A stretch of DNA of 64,000 nucleotides, from assembly GCF_041242975.1 (NCBI RefSeq), contig NZ_CP162488.1:1416001-1480000 (forward strand), in the 5' to 3' direction. Below the pieces are notes generated by a model that searched no databases, had not been told where the DNA came from, and saw only the letters and a program-made list of their open reading frames with translations. This stretch comes from Xanthomonas sp. DAR 35659. GTDB lineage: Bacteria; Pseudomonadota; Gammaproteobacteria; Xanthomonadales; Xanthomonadaceae. Positions 16,264-27,245 of this stretch are shown here, piece by piece. How positions within the stretch are numbered: position 1 is the stretch's first letter; each line of letters starts with the position of its first letter. The position numbers and the translations under genes were made by a program.

Positions 16264-18003
16264 ATGAACGCAGCTGTCTCGGCCAATCTCGTCGGCATCA
16301 CCGGCATCGCACGCCGCCTGGTCCAGGACGGCGCCATCGAGGAGGCCGCCGCGCGGACCGCCATGGCGCATGCCGCGGAGGCCAAGATCCCGCTGCCGCA
16401 GTGGTTTTCGGAGAAGAAGCTGGTCACCGCGGCGCAACTGGCGGCGGCCAATGCGGTCGAGTTCGGGATGCCGCTGCTGGACGTGTCGGTGTTCGACGCC
16501 AACCAGAGCGCGATCAAGCTGGTCAGCGAGGAGCTGTTGCAGAAGCACCAGGTGCTGCCGCTGTTCAAGCGCGGCAACCGCTTGTTCGTCGGGGTCAGCA
16601 ATCCGACCCAGACCCGGGCGCTGGACGACATCAAGTTCCACACCAACCTGACCGTCGAGCCGATCCTGGTCGACGAGGACCAGATCCGGCGCACGCTGGA
16701 GCAGTGGCAGGCCAGTAACAACGCCATCGGCGATGCGCTGGGCGACGACGACGAGGGGATGGGCAACCTCGAGGTCGGTGCCGGCGACGAGGACATGGGC
16801 GGCAGCGGCGACACCGGCGTCGATGCCAAGGGCGACGATACGCCCGTGGTCAAGTTCGTGAACAAGGTGCTGGTCGATGCGATCCGCCGTGGCGCTTCGG
16901 ACATCCATTTCGAGCCGTACGAGGACGACTACCGGGTGCGCCTGCGCATCGATGGCCTGCTCAAGAGCGTGGCCAAGGCGCCGGTCAAGCTCAACCAGCG
17001 CATCGCCGCGCGCCTGAAGGTGATGTCGCAGCTGGACATCGCCGAGAAGCGGGTGCCGCAGGACGGGCGCATCAAGCTCAACCTGTCCAAGAGCAAGCAG
17101 ATCGACTTCCGCGTCAGCACGCTGCCGACGCTTTTCGGCGAGAAGATCGTGCTGCGTATCCTCGACGGCAGCGCGGCCAAGCTGGGCATCGACAAGCTCG
17201 GTTACGAGCCGGAGCAGCAGAAGCTGTTCCTGGACGCGATCCACAAGCCCTACGGGATGGTGCTGGTCACCGGCCCCACCGGGTCGGGCAAGACGGTGTC
17301 GCTGTACACCGCGCTGGGCATCCTCAACGACGATACCCGCAACATCTCCACCGCCGAGGATCCGGTTGAAATCCGCTTGCCCGGGGTCAACCAGGTCCAG
17401 CAGAACAACAAGCGCGGCATGACCTTCGCCGCGGCGTTGCGCTCGTTCCTGCGCCAGGATCCGGACATCATCATGGTGGGCGAAATCCGCGACCTGGAAA
17501 CCGCCGAGATCGCGATCAAGGCGGCGCAGACCGGCCACATGGTGCTGTCCACGCTGCATACCAACGATGCGCCGCAGACCATCGCGCGCCTGATGAACAT
17601 GGGCATCGCGCCGTACAACATCACCAGTTCGGTGACGCTGGTGATCGCGCAGCGCCTGGCGCGGCGGCTGTGCAACAACTGCAAGCGGGTGGCCCCGACC
17701 ATGCCGGAGAACGCGTTGCTGAAGGAGGGCTTCACCGAGGCCGAGATCGCCGCCGGCATCCAGCTGTACGAGGCGGTGGGCTGCGACGAATGCACCGAAG
17801 GCTACAAGGGCCGCACCGGCATCTACCAGGTGATGCCGATGAACGACGAGATCGCGGCGATCGTGCTGCAGGGCGGCAACGCGATGGACATCGCCGAGGC
17901 CGCGCAGAAGATCGGGGTCAAGGACCTGCGCCAGTCGGCGCTGCTCAAGGCGCGCAACGGCATCACCAGCCTGGCCGAGATCAACCGCGTCACCAAGGAT
18001 TGA
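16264..18003 (+). CDS. pilB: type IV pilus extension ATPase
   Basis: A 579-residue hexameric GspE-family ATPase that powers pilus assembly against PilC. The N-terminal MshEN-like region is followed by the ATPase core: Walker A GPTGSGKT near residue 337, an Asp box (EDPVEIRLPGVNQVQ), Walker B (QDPDIIMVGEIRD) and a His box (TGHMVLSTLHTND). A tetracysteine zinc motif (CNNC, later CDEC) lies near the C-terminus. I start at 16264, 8 bp after GGGGGC; an ATG at 16225 would add 13 residues. It is separated from the pilins by the glycan island. Its last 14 bp overlap the convergent antitoxin gene. Confidence 0.97.
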   Translation: MNAAVSANLVGITGIARRLVQDGAIEEAAARTAMAHAAEAKIPLPQWFSEKKLVTAAQLAAANAVEFGMPLLDVSVFDANQSAIKLVSEELLQKHQVLPLFKRGNRLFVGVSNPTQTRALDDIKFHTNLTVEPILVDEDQIRRTLEQWQASNNAIGDALGDDDEGMGNLEVGAGDEDMGGSGDTGVDAKGDDTPVVKFVNKVLVDAIRRGASDIHFEPYEDDYRVRLRIDGLLKSVAKAPVKLNQRIAARLKVMSQLDIAEKRVPQDGRIKLNLSKSKQIDFRVSTLPTLFGEKIVLRILDGSAAKLGIDKLGYEPEQQKLFLDAIHKPYGMVLVTGPTGSGKTVSLYTALGILNDDTRNISTAEDPVEIRLPGVNQVQQNNKRGMTFAAALRSFLRQDPDIIMVGEIRDLETAEIAIKAAQTGHMVLSTLHTNDAPQTIARLMNMGIAPYNITSSVTLVIAQRLARRLCNNCKRVAPTMPENALLKEGFTEAEIAAGIQLYEAVGCDECTEGYKGRTGIYQVMPMNDEIAAIVLQGGNAMDIAEAAQKIGVKDLRQSALLKARNGITSLAEINRVTKD

Positions 18004-18325
18004 GCGGGAGTGGGGTCCAGCCTGCAGCCGCTGAATGCGTGACGGCTGGCTTCGCGGTCAGTTCGATCCCAAGCGCCTTCATCACGGCCAGGGTGGTCCG
18101 CAGCGTCGGATTCCCGTCCTCGCTGAAGGAGCGATAGAGCTGTTCCCGGGAAAGGCCGGTTTGTCGCGCGATCTGGGTCATGCCCTTGGCTCGGGCAACG
18201 ATGCCAAGGGCGTGGGCGATGAAGCCGGGGTCGTTGGTCGCGAAAGCGCCCGCCATGAAGTCGGCAATCGCCTGGTCGGAGTTCAAGTCTTCGGCCGGAT
18301 CGTAGGTGGTCAGGTTTTGGGTCAT
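17990..18325 (-). CDS. HigA-like antitoxin (addiction module antidote)
   Basis: A 111-residue helix-turn-helix protein of the putative addiction-module antidote type. The DNA-binding part is MTQIARQTGLSREQLYRSFS, followed by NPTLRTTLAVMKALGIEL, the Xre-like signature of this group. It should bind and neutralise the toxin encoded just upstream and repress their shared promoter. The start overlaps the toxin stop by 4 bp (ATGA). The last 14 bp lie inside the convergent pilB gene, suggesting the module settled directly against pilB. Confidence 0.85.
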   Translation of the reverse strand: MTQNLTTYDPAEDLNSDQAIADFMAGAFATNDPGFIAHALGIVARAKGMTQIARQTGLSREQLYRSFSEDGNPTLRTTLAVMKALGIELTAKPAVTHSAAAGWTPLPLNPW

Positions 18326-18624
18326 GGTAATTGGCTCCATTCGTCGGCAAGGCGTTTGGCGGTCTTGATGTCCTTCGCTTGCGTGCTTTTGTCGCCGCCG
18401 CACAGCAAGACGATGATCGTGTTGCCACGTCGCTGGAAATACACCCGATAACCGGGGCCGTAGTGGATACGGAGTTCGCTGATGCCTTGCCCGACCGGCT
18501 CCGTATCGCCCGCGTGGCCATAGGCAAGTCGGGTCAAGCGCAAGGCAATCGCGGTGCGGGCGCGCTCGTCTTTCAGCCTCGTGCGCCACTTGCGAAAGGT
18601 CTCGGTCTGCTTGAGTTCGATCAC
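18322..18624 (-). CDS. RelE/ParE-superfamily toxin
   Basis: A 100-residue basic protein of the HigB/Gp49-like toxin group. The family signature is KWRTRLKDERARTAIALRL at the N-terminus, GISELRIHYGPGYRVYF in the central sheet, and IIVLLCGGDKSTQAKDI near the end. Members cut mRNA at the ribosome. Toxin first and antitoxin second is the order typical of this subgroup. It is preceded by about 240 bp of gene-free DNA that should contain the module promoter. Confidence 0.88.
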   Translation of the reverse strand: MIELKQTETFRKWRTRLKDERARTAIALRLTRLAYGHAGDTEPVGQGISELRIHYGPGYRVYFQRRGNTIIVLLCGGDKSTQAKDIKTAKRLADEWSQLP

Positions 18625-18702
18625 GGCTCAAGTGTAGTTCAAAAAATACAGGCCTGCCAGGTGTTGTGGGCCTGCTGAGATCGATCGTTGTAAAGAATTG
18701 AG

Positions 18703-18862
18703 GTGCCGGGATTCGGCATTCGGGATTGGGGATTCGCAAATGCGGCGCAACGACGCTTCACCTGGGCCTTGACCCGGCTTTGTTGCTTTGGGGAACCCGG
18801 CAGAAGGCCGGAGCGCTCTGCTTTTACGAATCCCCACTCCCGATTCCCCATTCCCGGCTTTC
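18703..18862. repeat. GGGAATGGGGAATCGGG-type dispersed repeats, inverted pair
   Basis: A copy reading GGGATTCGGCATTCGGGATT near 18709 faces a complementary copy (ATTCCCCATTCCCGG) ending just before the pilR stop. These runs recur elsewhere in the window (29249, 52972, 53055, 56261), always in intergenic DNA. They can form an imperfect stem and may end pilR or toxin transcripts. Confidence 0.7.
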
Positions 18863-20251
18863 CTACTCCATCCCCAACTTCTTGAGCTTGTAGCGCAGCG
18901 CGCGGAAGGTGATGCCGAGCTGGGCGGCGGTGCGGGTCTTGTTCCAGCGATTCTCCTCCAGCGCCTTCTGGATCGCGGCGCGCTCGAGCTGCTCGATGTA
19001 GGAGGGCAGGGCGGAGGAGGTCGGGTCGATGTCGACCACGCCGGGCGGTAGCGCCGGGGCGGCTTCGGCCGCGGCGCGGGCGCTGTTGCCGGGCTGCGGC
19101 AGGTGCAGGTCGGCGGCGCCGATCTGGTCGTCCTCGGCCATCGCCAGGGCGCGTTCGAGGATGTTCTCCAGTTCGCGCACGTTGCCGGGGAAGGGGTAGC
19201 GGTTCAATGCGTCCAGCGCCGATGGCGACAGCAGCGGGGTGATCCGGCCGTGGCTCTTGGCCAGCCGCGCCAGGATCGCCGCGGCCAGTTGCGGCAGGTC
19301 GCCGCCGCGCTCGCGCAGCGGCGGCACGCGCAGTTCGATGACGTTGATGCGGTAGTACAGGTCGTGGCGGAAGCGGCCCTCGGCGACCAGGTCGGCCAGG
19401 TCCTTGTGGGTAGCCGAAAGGATGCGCACGTCGGTCGGAACTTCGACCGAGGCGCCGACCGGGCGCACCGATTTCTCCTGGATCGCGCGCAGCAGCTTGA
19501 CCTGCATCGGCAGCGGCAGTTCGGCCACCTCGTCCAGAAACAGGGTGCCGCCGTGCGCGGCCTGGAACAGGCCGGCCTGGTCGGCGTGGGCGCCGGTGAA
19601 GCTGCCCTTGCGGTGGCCGAAGAATTCGCTTTCCATCAGTTCGGCGGGGATCGCGCCGCAGTTGACCGGCACGAACGGCCCGGCCGCGCGCGCGCCCTGT
19701 TCGTGGATGGTGCGCGCGACCAGTTCCTTGCCCACGCCGGACTCGCCCAGGATGTAGACCGGCGCCTGGCTGCGCGCGACCTTGGCGATGGTGGCGCGCA
19801 GTGCGTCCATCGCGGTCGAGGCGCCGAGCAGGCGGCTGGCCTGCTCCGGCGGCGGCGCCGGCGGCGCGGGGCGTTCGCTGTTGTTGAGTTCCAGCGCGTG
19901 CTTGACCAGGCCGCGCAGCACGTGGATGTCCACCGGCTTGCTGACGAAGTCGAAGGCGCCGGCCTTCAGCGCTTCCACCGCCAGGTCCATGCTGCCGAAC
20001 GCGGTGATCATCGCCACCGGGGTGCGCGGGTAGTGCTTGGCGATTTCGCTGACCAGTTCGATGCCGTTGCCGTCGGGCAGGCGCATGTCGGTGATGCACA
20101 GGTCGTAGGGATTGCTGGCCAGCAGTTCGCGGGCCTCTGCCAGGTTGGCCGCGGTGCTGATGCGCAGCCCCATCCGGCCCAAGGTCAGCACCAGCAACTC
20201 GCGGATATCGCGTTCGTCGTCGACGACCAGGGCGCTTCGGGTTTCGTTCAT
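18863..20251 (-). CDS. pilR: sigma-54-dependent response regulator of pilin transcription
   Basis: A 462-residue NtrC-family activator. The receiver (about 1-120) contains [13 protein letters not shown] with the phospho-acceptor aspartate. The AAA+ domain has Walker A GESGVGKE, the sigma-54-contacting loop as GSFTGA, and Walker B-like [13 protein letters not shown] Fis-type helix-turn-helix ends the protein ([20 protein letters not shown]). Phosphorylated by PilS, it activates sigma-54 promoters such as that at 6335. I start at 20251 ([10 protein letters not shown]); an upstream in-frame ATG at 20290 would add 13 residues before the receiver. Confidence 0.96.
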   Translation of the reverse strand: MNETRSALVVDDERDIRELLVLTLGRMGLRISTAANLAEARELLASNPYDLCITDMRLPDGNGIELVSEIAKHYPRTPVAMITAFGSMDLAVEALKAGAFDFVSKPVDIHVLRGLVKHALELNNSERPAPPAPPPEQASRLLGASTAMDALRATIAKVARSQAPVYILGESGVGKELVARTIHEQGARAAGPFVPVNCGAIPAELMESEFFGHRKGSFTGAHADQAGLFQAAHGGTLFLDEVAELPLPMQVKLLRAIQEKSVRPVGASVEVPTDVRILSATHKDLADLVAEGRFRHDLYYRINVIELRVPPLRERGGDLPQLAAAILARLAKSHGRITPLLSPSALDALNRYPFPGNVRELENILERALAMAEDDQIGAADLHLPQPGNSARAAAEAAPALPPGVVDIDPTSSALPSYIEQLERAAIQKALEENRWNKTRTAAQLGITFRALRYKLKKLGME

Positions 20252-20326
20252 GTTGGGAAAAGATAGCCCAGGTCCGGGGGAATGCGCCAATTTATCGACG
20301 CGGGCGAGCGCATGACGGAGCGATTC

Positions 20327-21940
20327 TCAACCAGAGAGCATGGTGTGCGGCCCGGGCAGGACCACGCGGAAGCAGGCGCCGCCCGCCGGCACCGGCACGT
20401 ACTCCAGCCGCGCCTGGTTGGCCCGGCACAGCTCGCGGGCGATGTACAGGCCCAGCCCGGTGCCGTGCTCGGAGGTGGTGAAGAAGGGGCGGAACAGTTG
20501 CGCGGCCACCGCGTCGGGGATGCCGGGGCCGCGGTCCATCACGTCGACGATCGCGTTGCGCTCCTGCACCGCCACGCGCAGCCGCACCCGCGCCGGCTCC
20601 TCCATCACCCGGCCGTACTTGAGCGCGTTGTGCACCAGCGCGCTGAGGATCTGGTGCAGGTGCTTGGGATCGACCAGCGCCTGCACCGGTTGCGGGGACA
20701 GGATCGCTTCCAGGCTGTCGGTCTCGATCGACAGGGTCTGCTTGTACTCGAGCACGAAGCGGCGCACGAACACGCCCAGGTCCAGGTTCTCCGGATTGGA
20801 GCGCTCGCGCCGGGCCAGGCCCAGCACGCTCTCGACGATGCCGTTGGTGCGTTGGCACTGCAGGTGGATGATCTGCAGCAGGCGGCGGTCGGCATCGCCG
20901 ATCGCCGGCGACTCCTCGAGTAACTGCGAGGCGTAGCTGATCGCCGCCAGCGGGTTGCGGATCTCGTGCGCCAGGCTGGCCGAGAAGCGGCCCAGCGCCG
21001 ACAGGGTCAGCGACTCGGCGCGGCGCGACACCACCGTGGCATCGTCCAGGAACACCAGGGTCAGGTCGCCTTCCTTCAGCAACCGGGCGAAGCGCGGTTG
21101 CACTTCCGGCTGGTCGGGCGACAGCTGCAACGGGGTCTCTTCCTGGTTCCAGCCGTTGCGCCAGCGCTGCAGGCGCCGCGCTAGTTCCGGCGCGGCGCTG
21201 AGCAGGTCCAGGCGGCCGCTGGCGCTGTTGCCGTCGGCATCGCCGAGCAGCGCCGAAGCGGCCTCGTTGGCCAGGGTCACCCGGTTCTGCGCATCCACCA
21301 CCAGCACCCCGGTGCGCATGCGACGGATGATCAATTCGTTGATTTCGTAGAGATTCTCGACCTCGGCGCCGCGCTGGTCGGCCAGGGTCTGGCTGCTGCG
21401 CGCGCGCTGCCCGATCTGGTAGCAGATGTAGGCCACGGCCAGGTAGCTGGTGGCGAACATCGCCAGTTCGGCCAGGCTGCGGGTGTTCTCGCCGCCGTCC
21501 AGCGAGGTCCACAGGTATTCCAGCACGGTCGCCGCGGCGGCGATCACGGCGACGCCGAAGCCGTAGCGCAGCCGCAGCAGCATGGCCGCGGCGGCGACGT
21601 TGAACAGCAGCATCATCGCGATGCCGGCGTTGGCCGCCGGCAGCGCATGCGCCGCCAGGGTGGCGGCGACGATGTCGGCGGTCGCGCTGCAGGACACGAT
21701 CAGGGTCAGGTAGCGTTCGTTGCGGCCCCACAGCAACAGCAGCAGCGCCACCACCAGGTAGGCGCCCGCCAGCCCGGCCGCCAGTTGCGGGAAACGCGGT
21801 GTGCCGACCAGGGTGCTCAAGGGGCTGAACACCAAGGCCGCGATCAGCCCGGCCACCAGCACCCGGTACAGCGCGAAGAAATACAGTTCGCGGCGGGGGA
21901 TGGACTCGATACGGTCGATGAGCGAAGCGCTTGCGGGCAA
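20327..21940 (-). CDS. pilS: sensor kinase of the PilSR system
   Basis: A 537-residue membrane kinase that senses pilin levels in the inner membrane and phosphorylates PilR. Six hydrophobic helices (about residues 20-170) precede a PAS-like domain (LIIRRMRTGVLVVDAQNRV), the H-box SASLAHEIRNPLAAISY and an ATPase domain with NALKYGR, DRGPGIPD and GTGLGLYIARELC. There is no in-frame ATG near the N-terminus. I chose a TTG at 21940 preceded by GGAG at 6 bp spacing; a GTG at 22027 gives a 566-residue form without a ribosome site. It lies 75 bp upstream of pilR. Confidence 0.93.
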   Translation of the reverse strand: MPASASLIDRIESIPRRELYFFALYRVLVAGLIAALVFSPLSTLVGTPRFPQLAAGLAGAYLVVALLLLLWGRNERYLTLIVSCSATADIVAATLAAHALPAANAGIAMMLLFNVAAAAMLLRLRYGFGVAVIAAAATVLEYLWTSLDGGENTRSLAELAMFATSYLAVAYICYQIGQRARSSQTLADQRGAEVENLYEINELIIRRMRTGVLVVDAQNRVTLANEAASALLGDADGNSASGRLDLLSAAPELARRLQRWRNGWNQEETPLQLSPDQPEVQPRFARLLKEGDLTLVFLDDATVVSRRAESLTLSALGRFSASLAHEIRNPLAAISYASQLLEESPAIGDADRRLLQIIHLQCQRTNGIVESVLGLARRERSNPENLDLGVFVRRFVLEYKQTLSIETDSLEAILSPQPVQALVDPKHLHQILSALVHNALKYGRVMEEPARVRLRVAVQERNAIVDVMDRGPGIPDAVAAQLFRPFFTTSEHGTGLGLYIARELCRANQARLEYVPVPAGGACFRVVLPGPHTMLSG

Positions 21941-22248
21941 GCCGGACTCCAGCCAGGCGGCAGACGGCGCGAGTATAGGCGCGGCGCCGGGGAATGCGAT
22001 GGCGGTCCGGGTCCGGGGCGCCAGCACCGGCCGGTGCAGGGCCTGCGCGGGTGCCGGCGGCCCGGTCCGCGCGCGTCGTCAGGCCCGTCTGGACGCGCCG
22101 CGTCAAGCCGCCATGGGCGGGCGCGGACCGGCGCTTTTGCGCCGCCGCCCAGGGTCGGCGACAATATGCGGCCCGTCCGTACCGCTCCCGGCCGCCACTC
22201 AGGTTCCGGATCGCTGCGGGACGGTCGTTCCTTTTCCCACGGTGACGC

Positions 22249-23418
<1,170 letters not shown>

Positions 23419-23440
23419 TCCACGACACCAAGGAACTCCA

Positions 23441-24316
23441 ATGTCTGTTTTGATCAACAAGAACACCAAGGTAATCGTGCAGGGCTTCACCGGCCAGCAG
23501 GGCACCTTCCACGCCACCCAGATGATCGAGTACGGCACCCAGGTCGTCGGCGGCGTCACCCCGGGCAAGGGTGGCACCACCCACATCGACCTGCCGGTGT
23601 TCAACACCGTGGCCGATGCCGTGCAGAGCACGGGCGCCGACGCCTCGGTGATCTACGTGCCGCCGCCGTTCGCGGCCGATGCGATCCTGGAAGCGGCCGC
23701 CGCCGGCATCAAGGTCATCGTCTGCATCACCGAAGGCATCCCGGTGCTGGACATGCTGCGCGTGAAGAACGTGCTGACCCGCTCCTTCCCGGAGACCGTG
23801 CTGATCGGGCCGAACTGCCCCGGCGTGATCACCCCGGGCGAGTGCAAGATCGGCATCATGCCGGGCCACATCCACAAGCCGGGCAAGATCGGCATCGTCT
23901 CGCGTTCGGGCACGCTGACCTACGAAGCGGTCAAGCAGACCACCGAAGTCGGCTTGGGCCAGTCCACCTGCATCGGCATCGGCGGCGACCCGATCAACGG
24001 CCTGAACTTCGTCGACTGCCTCAAGCTGTTCAACGAGGATCCGCAGACCGAAGGCATCATCATGGTCGGCGAAATCGGCGGCGACGCCGAGGAAGCCGGT
24101 GCCGAGTACATCGCCAAGCACGTCAAGAAGCCGGTGGTCGGCTTCATCGCCGGTGCGTCGGCGCCGGCCGGCAAGCGCATGGGCCACGCCGGTGCGATCG
24201 CCTCGGGCGGCAAGGGCACGGCCGAAGGCAAGTTCGCGGCGATGGAAGCCGCTGGCGTCAAGACCGTCCGCTCGCCGGGCGACCTGGGTGCGGCGATCGC
24301 CTCGCTGGTGAAGTAA
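23441..24316 (+). CDS. sucD: succinyl-CoA synthetase alpha subunit
   Basis: A 291-residue subunit carrying the CoA-binding Rossmann domain ([20 protein letters not shown]) and the phosphohistidine loop near [18 protein letters not shown], where the histidine relays phosphate between succinyl-CoA and ADP. The start at 23441 ([11 protein letters not shown]) has AAGGA before it; an upstream in-frame ATG at 23393 falls inside sucC. A terminator follows at 24381. Confidence 0.98.
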   Translation: MSVLINKNTKVIVQGFTGQQGTFHATQMIEYGTQVVGGVTPGKGGTTHIDLPVFNTVADAVQSTGADASVIYVPPPFAADAILEAAAAGIKVIVCITEGIPVLDMLRVKNVLTRSFPETVLIGPNCPGVITPGECKIGIMPGHIHKPGKIGIVSRSGTLTYEAVKQTTEVGLGQSTCIGIGGDPINGLNFVDCLKLFNEDPQTEGIIMVGEIGGDAEEAGAEYIAKHVKKPVVGFIAGASAPAGKRMGHAGAIASGGKGTAEGKFAAMEAAGVKTVRSPGDLGAAIASLVK

Positions 24317-24380
24317 GCCGTTAGCGCCGCGGCAGTGATTCGCCTTCGGGTGCGTCGCTGTCGCAGCTGCTGTCCGGAAA

Positions 24381-24407
24381 GGCCTCGCGCGAGCGAGGCC
24401 TTTTTTT
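24381..24407 (+). terminator. intrinsic terminator of sucCD
   Basis: The stem GGCCTCGC / GCGAGGCC has a four-base loop and is followed by seven T residues. Confidence 0.9.
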
Positions 24408-24658
24408 CGTTTCCGGAGGCCTGGTGCGCGGGACGGCGGCGGTATCCGTGGTGGGGCGGGGCGGGTCGGACGGCCGCGCGATGCCGCCGGCCAGCTCCTG
24501 CGCAATCAAGCGTTTGCGCCATCCCCGCGGTCGCCACTCGTCCCTGTGCTCCCGCCACTGGTCCCCCGGCCTGGCAATGCCGTCCCTGCGTTGCTGACAC
24601 GGCCCTGGGCAGTGCCCACACTGGCGCCACTTTCTTCGGCAGCGACAGGAGCGGATGC

Positions 24659-26758
24659 GTGATCAGGCGATGGTGGGCAGCGGTATGCGGGGCGGGCGTG
24701 GCGATGGGCATCGGCGGCATCTGCGCGGCGGCGCCGGGCGACTGGGCCAATTACGCCGGCGCGCCGGGCGGCGGGCAGTATTCGCCGCTGACCCAGATCA
24801 CCCCGGACAATGTCGGCCGGCTGCGCATCGCCTGGTCGTTCCGTACCGGCGAACTCGGCGCGGGCCTGCCCGATCCGGAACGGCGTCGCTTCGAGGCCAA
24901 TCCGCTGGTGCTGGGCGGGCGCATGTACCTCACCACCGGGACCGGCATCGCGTTCGCCCTGGATGCGGCCAGCGGCCGCGAATTGTGGTCGTTCGACGCC
25001 AAGGTCGCGCGCGACAAGCACTACAGCGACCCGGCCTCGCGCGGAGTGACGTTCTGGCGCGACTCCCAGGCCGCCGCCGGCGCATGCCGCGAGCGCATCG
25101 TGTTCGGCACGCTGGATGCGCGGCTGATCGCACTGGATGCGGCCGACGGCCGGCCCTGCACCGGATTCGGCAAGGACGGCACGATCGACCTGCACGCCGG
25201 GGTCGATGTGCACGATACGGCCAGCGACGCCTGGTCCAACTATGCGGTGACCTCGCCGCCGGTGGTGGCCGGCGACGTGCTGGTGGTCGGCAGCTCGATC
25301 GGCGACAACCGCGGGCATGCGCTGGAGCAGGGCGTGGTGCGCGGCTACGACGCGCGCAGCGGCCGCGAATTGTGGCGCTGGGACCCGGTGCCGCGCGATC
25401 CGGCCAAGGCCACCGCCGCGGGCTGGCAGCCGGAGCAGGCGGCCACGGTCGGCGGCGGCAATGCCTGGGCGCCGCTGTCGGTGGATCCGGCGCTGGGCCT
25501 GGTGTACGTGCCGACCGGCTCGGCCAGTCCCGACTACTACGGTGGCGAGCGCCTCGGCGACAACCGCGATGCCGACTCGCTGGTGGCGCTGGACCTGCAC
25601 AGCGGGCGCCGGGTGTGGGCGCAGCAGTTGGTGCATCACGACCTGTGGGACTACGACCAGGCCTCGCAGCCGGTGCTGACCACGGTGCAGACCGCGCAAG
25701 GCCCGCGCGCGGCGGTGCTGCAGGCGACCAAGACCGGCTTCCTGTTCGCCTTCGACCGCCGCGACGGCACGCCGCTGTTCCCGATCAGCGAGGTGCCGGT
25801 GCCGGCCTCCGACGTGCCGGGCGAACGCGCCTCGCCGACCCAGCCGATGCCCGAGCCGGGGCTGCGTCTCGCGCGGCATACCCCGCTGACCGCCGCCGAT
25901 GCCTGGGGGGCGACTCCCGCCGCGCGCCGCGAATGCGAAGCGCTGATCGCCGGGCTGCGTTCGGAAGGGTTGTTCACGCCGCCCAGCGTACGCGGCACGA
26001 TCGCGCTGCCGGGCTGGGCCGGCGGCGTGAACTGGGGCGGCATCGCGGTGGATCCGCAGCGGCAGCTGGCGATCATGCCGGTGTCGGACCTGCCGATGCA
26101 GGTGGCGTTGATTCCGCGCGAGCGGTTCAGCGAGGCGGAGCACGCGCGCCATCCGGACCAGCAGTTCAACGACATGGAGGGCACGCCGTACTACATGCGC
26201 CGCGGCATGCTGAGCTCGTCCGGGGGCATTCCCTGCGTCAAGCCGCCGTGGGGGAGGCTGGTGGCGGTGGACCTGCGCACGCGCAAGATCGCCTGGGAAC
26301 GCCCGCTCGGCACCTTGGAGGAGAAGCTGCCGTGGCTGCCGCTGGACGTGGGCACGCCGCTGCTCGGCGGCGCGGTGACCACCGCCAGCGGCCTGACCTT
26401 CATCGCCGCGGCCGCCGACTCCCGCCTGCGCGCGCTCGACAGCGCCACGGGCGAGACCCTGTGGGATGCCAAGTTGCCAGCCGGCGGCCAGGCCACGCCC
26501 TCGGTCTATGCGGTGGGTGGCAAGCAGTACGTGGTGATCGCCGCGGGTGGACGCGAGGGCATGGGTACGATGGGCGACTACGTGGTGGCCTATACGCTCG
26601 ATGGCGAGGGCAAGGAGGTGGTGTTCCAGCACGGCGTCGCCGCGCGCATGGCGACGCTGGCCGCGGTCGCGTTGGCGCTGGTCGCGGGTGTGGTGGCGGT
26701 GTGGCGGCGCTGGCGCCGGCGGCGCCGTGCACGGGCTGGCAATCGCGGCAACGGCTGA
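24659..26758 (+). CDS. PQQ-dependent dehydrogenase, C-terminally anchored
   Basis: A 699-residue quinoprotein of the glucose/quinate dehydrogenase family. A signal-like N-terminus (RRWWAAVCGAGVAMGIGGI) precedes an eight-bladed propeller starting GDWANYAGAPGGGQYSPL. VHHDLWDYDQ corresponds to the region around the catalytic site in membrane glucose dehydrogenase. A single hydrophobic helix close to the end (MATLAAVALALVAGVVAVW) and a basic tail would anchor it with the propeller in the periplasm. It lacks the N-terminal helix bundle of the second PQQ enzyme at 44421. The start is GTG with AGGAG at 7 bp. The substrate is unknown; sugars, polyols or quinate are possible. Confidence 0.85.
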   Translation: MIRRWWAAVCGAGVAMGIGGICAAAPGDWANYAGAPGGGQYSPLTQITPDNVGRLRIAWSFRTGELGAGLPDPERRRFEANPLVLGGRMYLTTGTGIAFALDAASGRELWSFDAKVARDKHYSDPASRGVTFWRDSQAAAGACRERIVFGTLDARLIALDAADGRPCTGFGKDGTIDLHAGVDVHDTASDAWSNYAVTSPPVVAGDVLVVGSSIGDNRGHALEQGVVRGYDARSGRELWRWDPVPRDPAKATAAGWQPEQAATVGGGNAWAPLSVDPALGLVYVPTGSASPDYYGGERLGDNRDADSLVALDLHSGRRVWAQQLVHHDLWDYDQASQPVLTTVQTAQGPRAAVLQATKTGFLFAFDRRDGTPLFPISEVPVPASDVPGERASPTQPMPEPGLRLARHTPLTAADAWGATPAARRECEALIAGLRSEGLFTPPSVRGTIALPGWAGGVNWGGIAVDPQRQLAIMPVSDLPMQVALIPRERFSEAEHARHPDQQFNDMEGTPYYMRRGMLSSSGGIPCVKPPWGRLVAVDLRTRKIAWERPLGTLEEKLPWLPLDVGTPLLGGAVTTASGLTFIAAAADSRLRALDSATGETLWDAKLPAGGQATPSVYAVGGKQYVVIAAGGREGMGTMGDYVVAYTLDGEGKEVVFQHGVAARMATLAAVALALVAGVVAVWRRWRRRRRARAGNRGNG

Positions 26759-26783
26759 TGCGATGCGCGAAATGCCGCTCCTT

Positions 26784-26868
26784 GTAGGAGCGGCTTCAGC
26801 CGCGACGCGCGGTCTGTCAGCGCCCGACTTCGGAGCCAGTCGGGACTGAAGCCCCTCCCGCAATGCAC
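26784..26868. repeat. REP-like palindrome with longer repeat tail
   Basis: A TGTAGGAGCGGCTTCAGCCG copy at 26784 continues into a stretch from 26798 that is repeated almost exactly at 27172-27245. The shared part includes GTCAGCGCCCGACTTCG and AGTCGGGAC. Confidence 0.85.
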
Positions 26869-26914
26869 CCAGCCCGCCTTCGGCATGCTGCTCCTTGTAG
26901 ATACCGTCTTCCCC

Positions 26915-27172
26915 CTAACAGGCAAGGGCCTTTTGAGGGTCGAAGGGCGTGCGCGATTTGAGCACGCCGTAGGCGATATGCAGCAGCTTGCGCATGGCGG
27001 CGCAGATGATCTGCTTGTTGGCCTTGCCGCGTTCGCGCAGGCGTTGTTTCAGCGCACGCACGACCGGGTTGTGGGTCATGGCGACCAAGGCCGGCAGGAA
27101 CAGGCCGGCGCGCAGGCGTGGGGAGCCGGTACGGGAGATGCAGACCTGCCCCTTGCGCTTGCCGGACTCCTG
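26915..27172 (-). pseudogene. IS110-family transposase remnant, C-terminal part
   Basis: Reading the minus strand from 27172 gives about 85 residues of the C-terminal transposase domain of IS110/IS116/IS902 elements: SGKRKGQVCISRTGSPRLRA, then THNPVVRALKQRLRERGK, then MRKLLHIAYGVLKSR, ending in a stop at 26915. The catalytic N-terminal domain is missing. It differs from the complete IS110 transposase at 60769, so it comes from another element. It is enclosed by two direct copies of a 70-bp repeat, one of which truncates the coding region. Confidence 0.8.
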
Positions 27173-27245
27173 CAGCCGCGACGCGCGATCTGTCAGCGCC
27201 CGACTTCGAAGTCAGTCGGGACGGAAATCCCTCCCGAAGTGCAGC
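27172..27245. repeat. direct repeat copy flanking the IS110 remnant
   Basis: This copy matches 26798-26868 with few differences and begins inside the second half of the dispersed palindrome (CAGCCGCGACGCGC). Confidence 0.85.
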
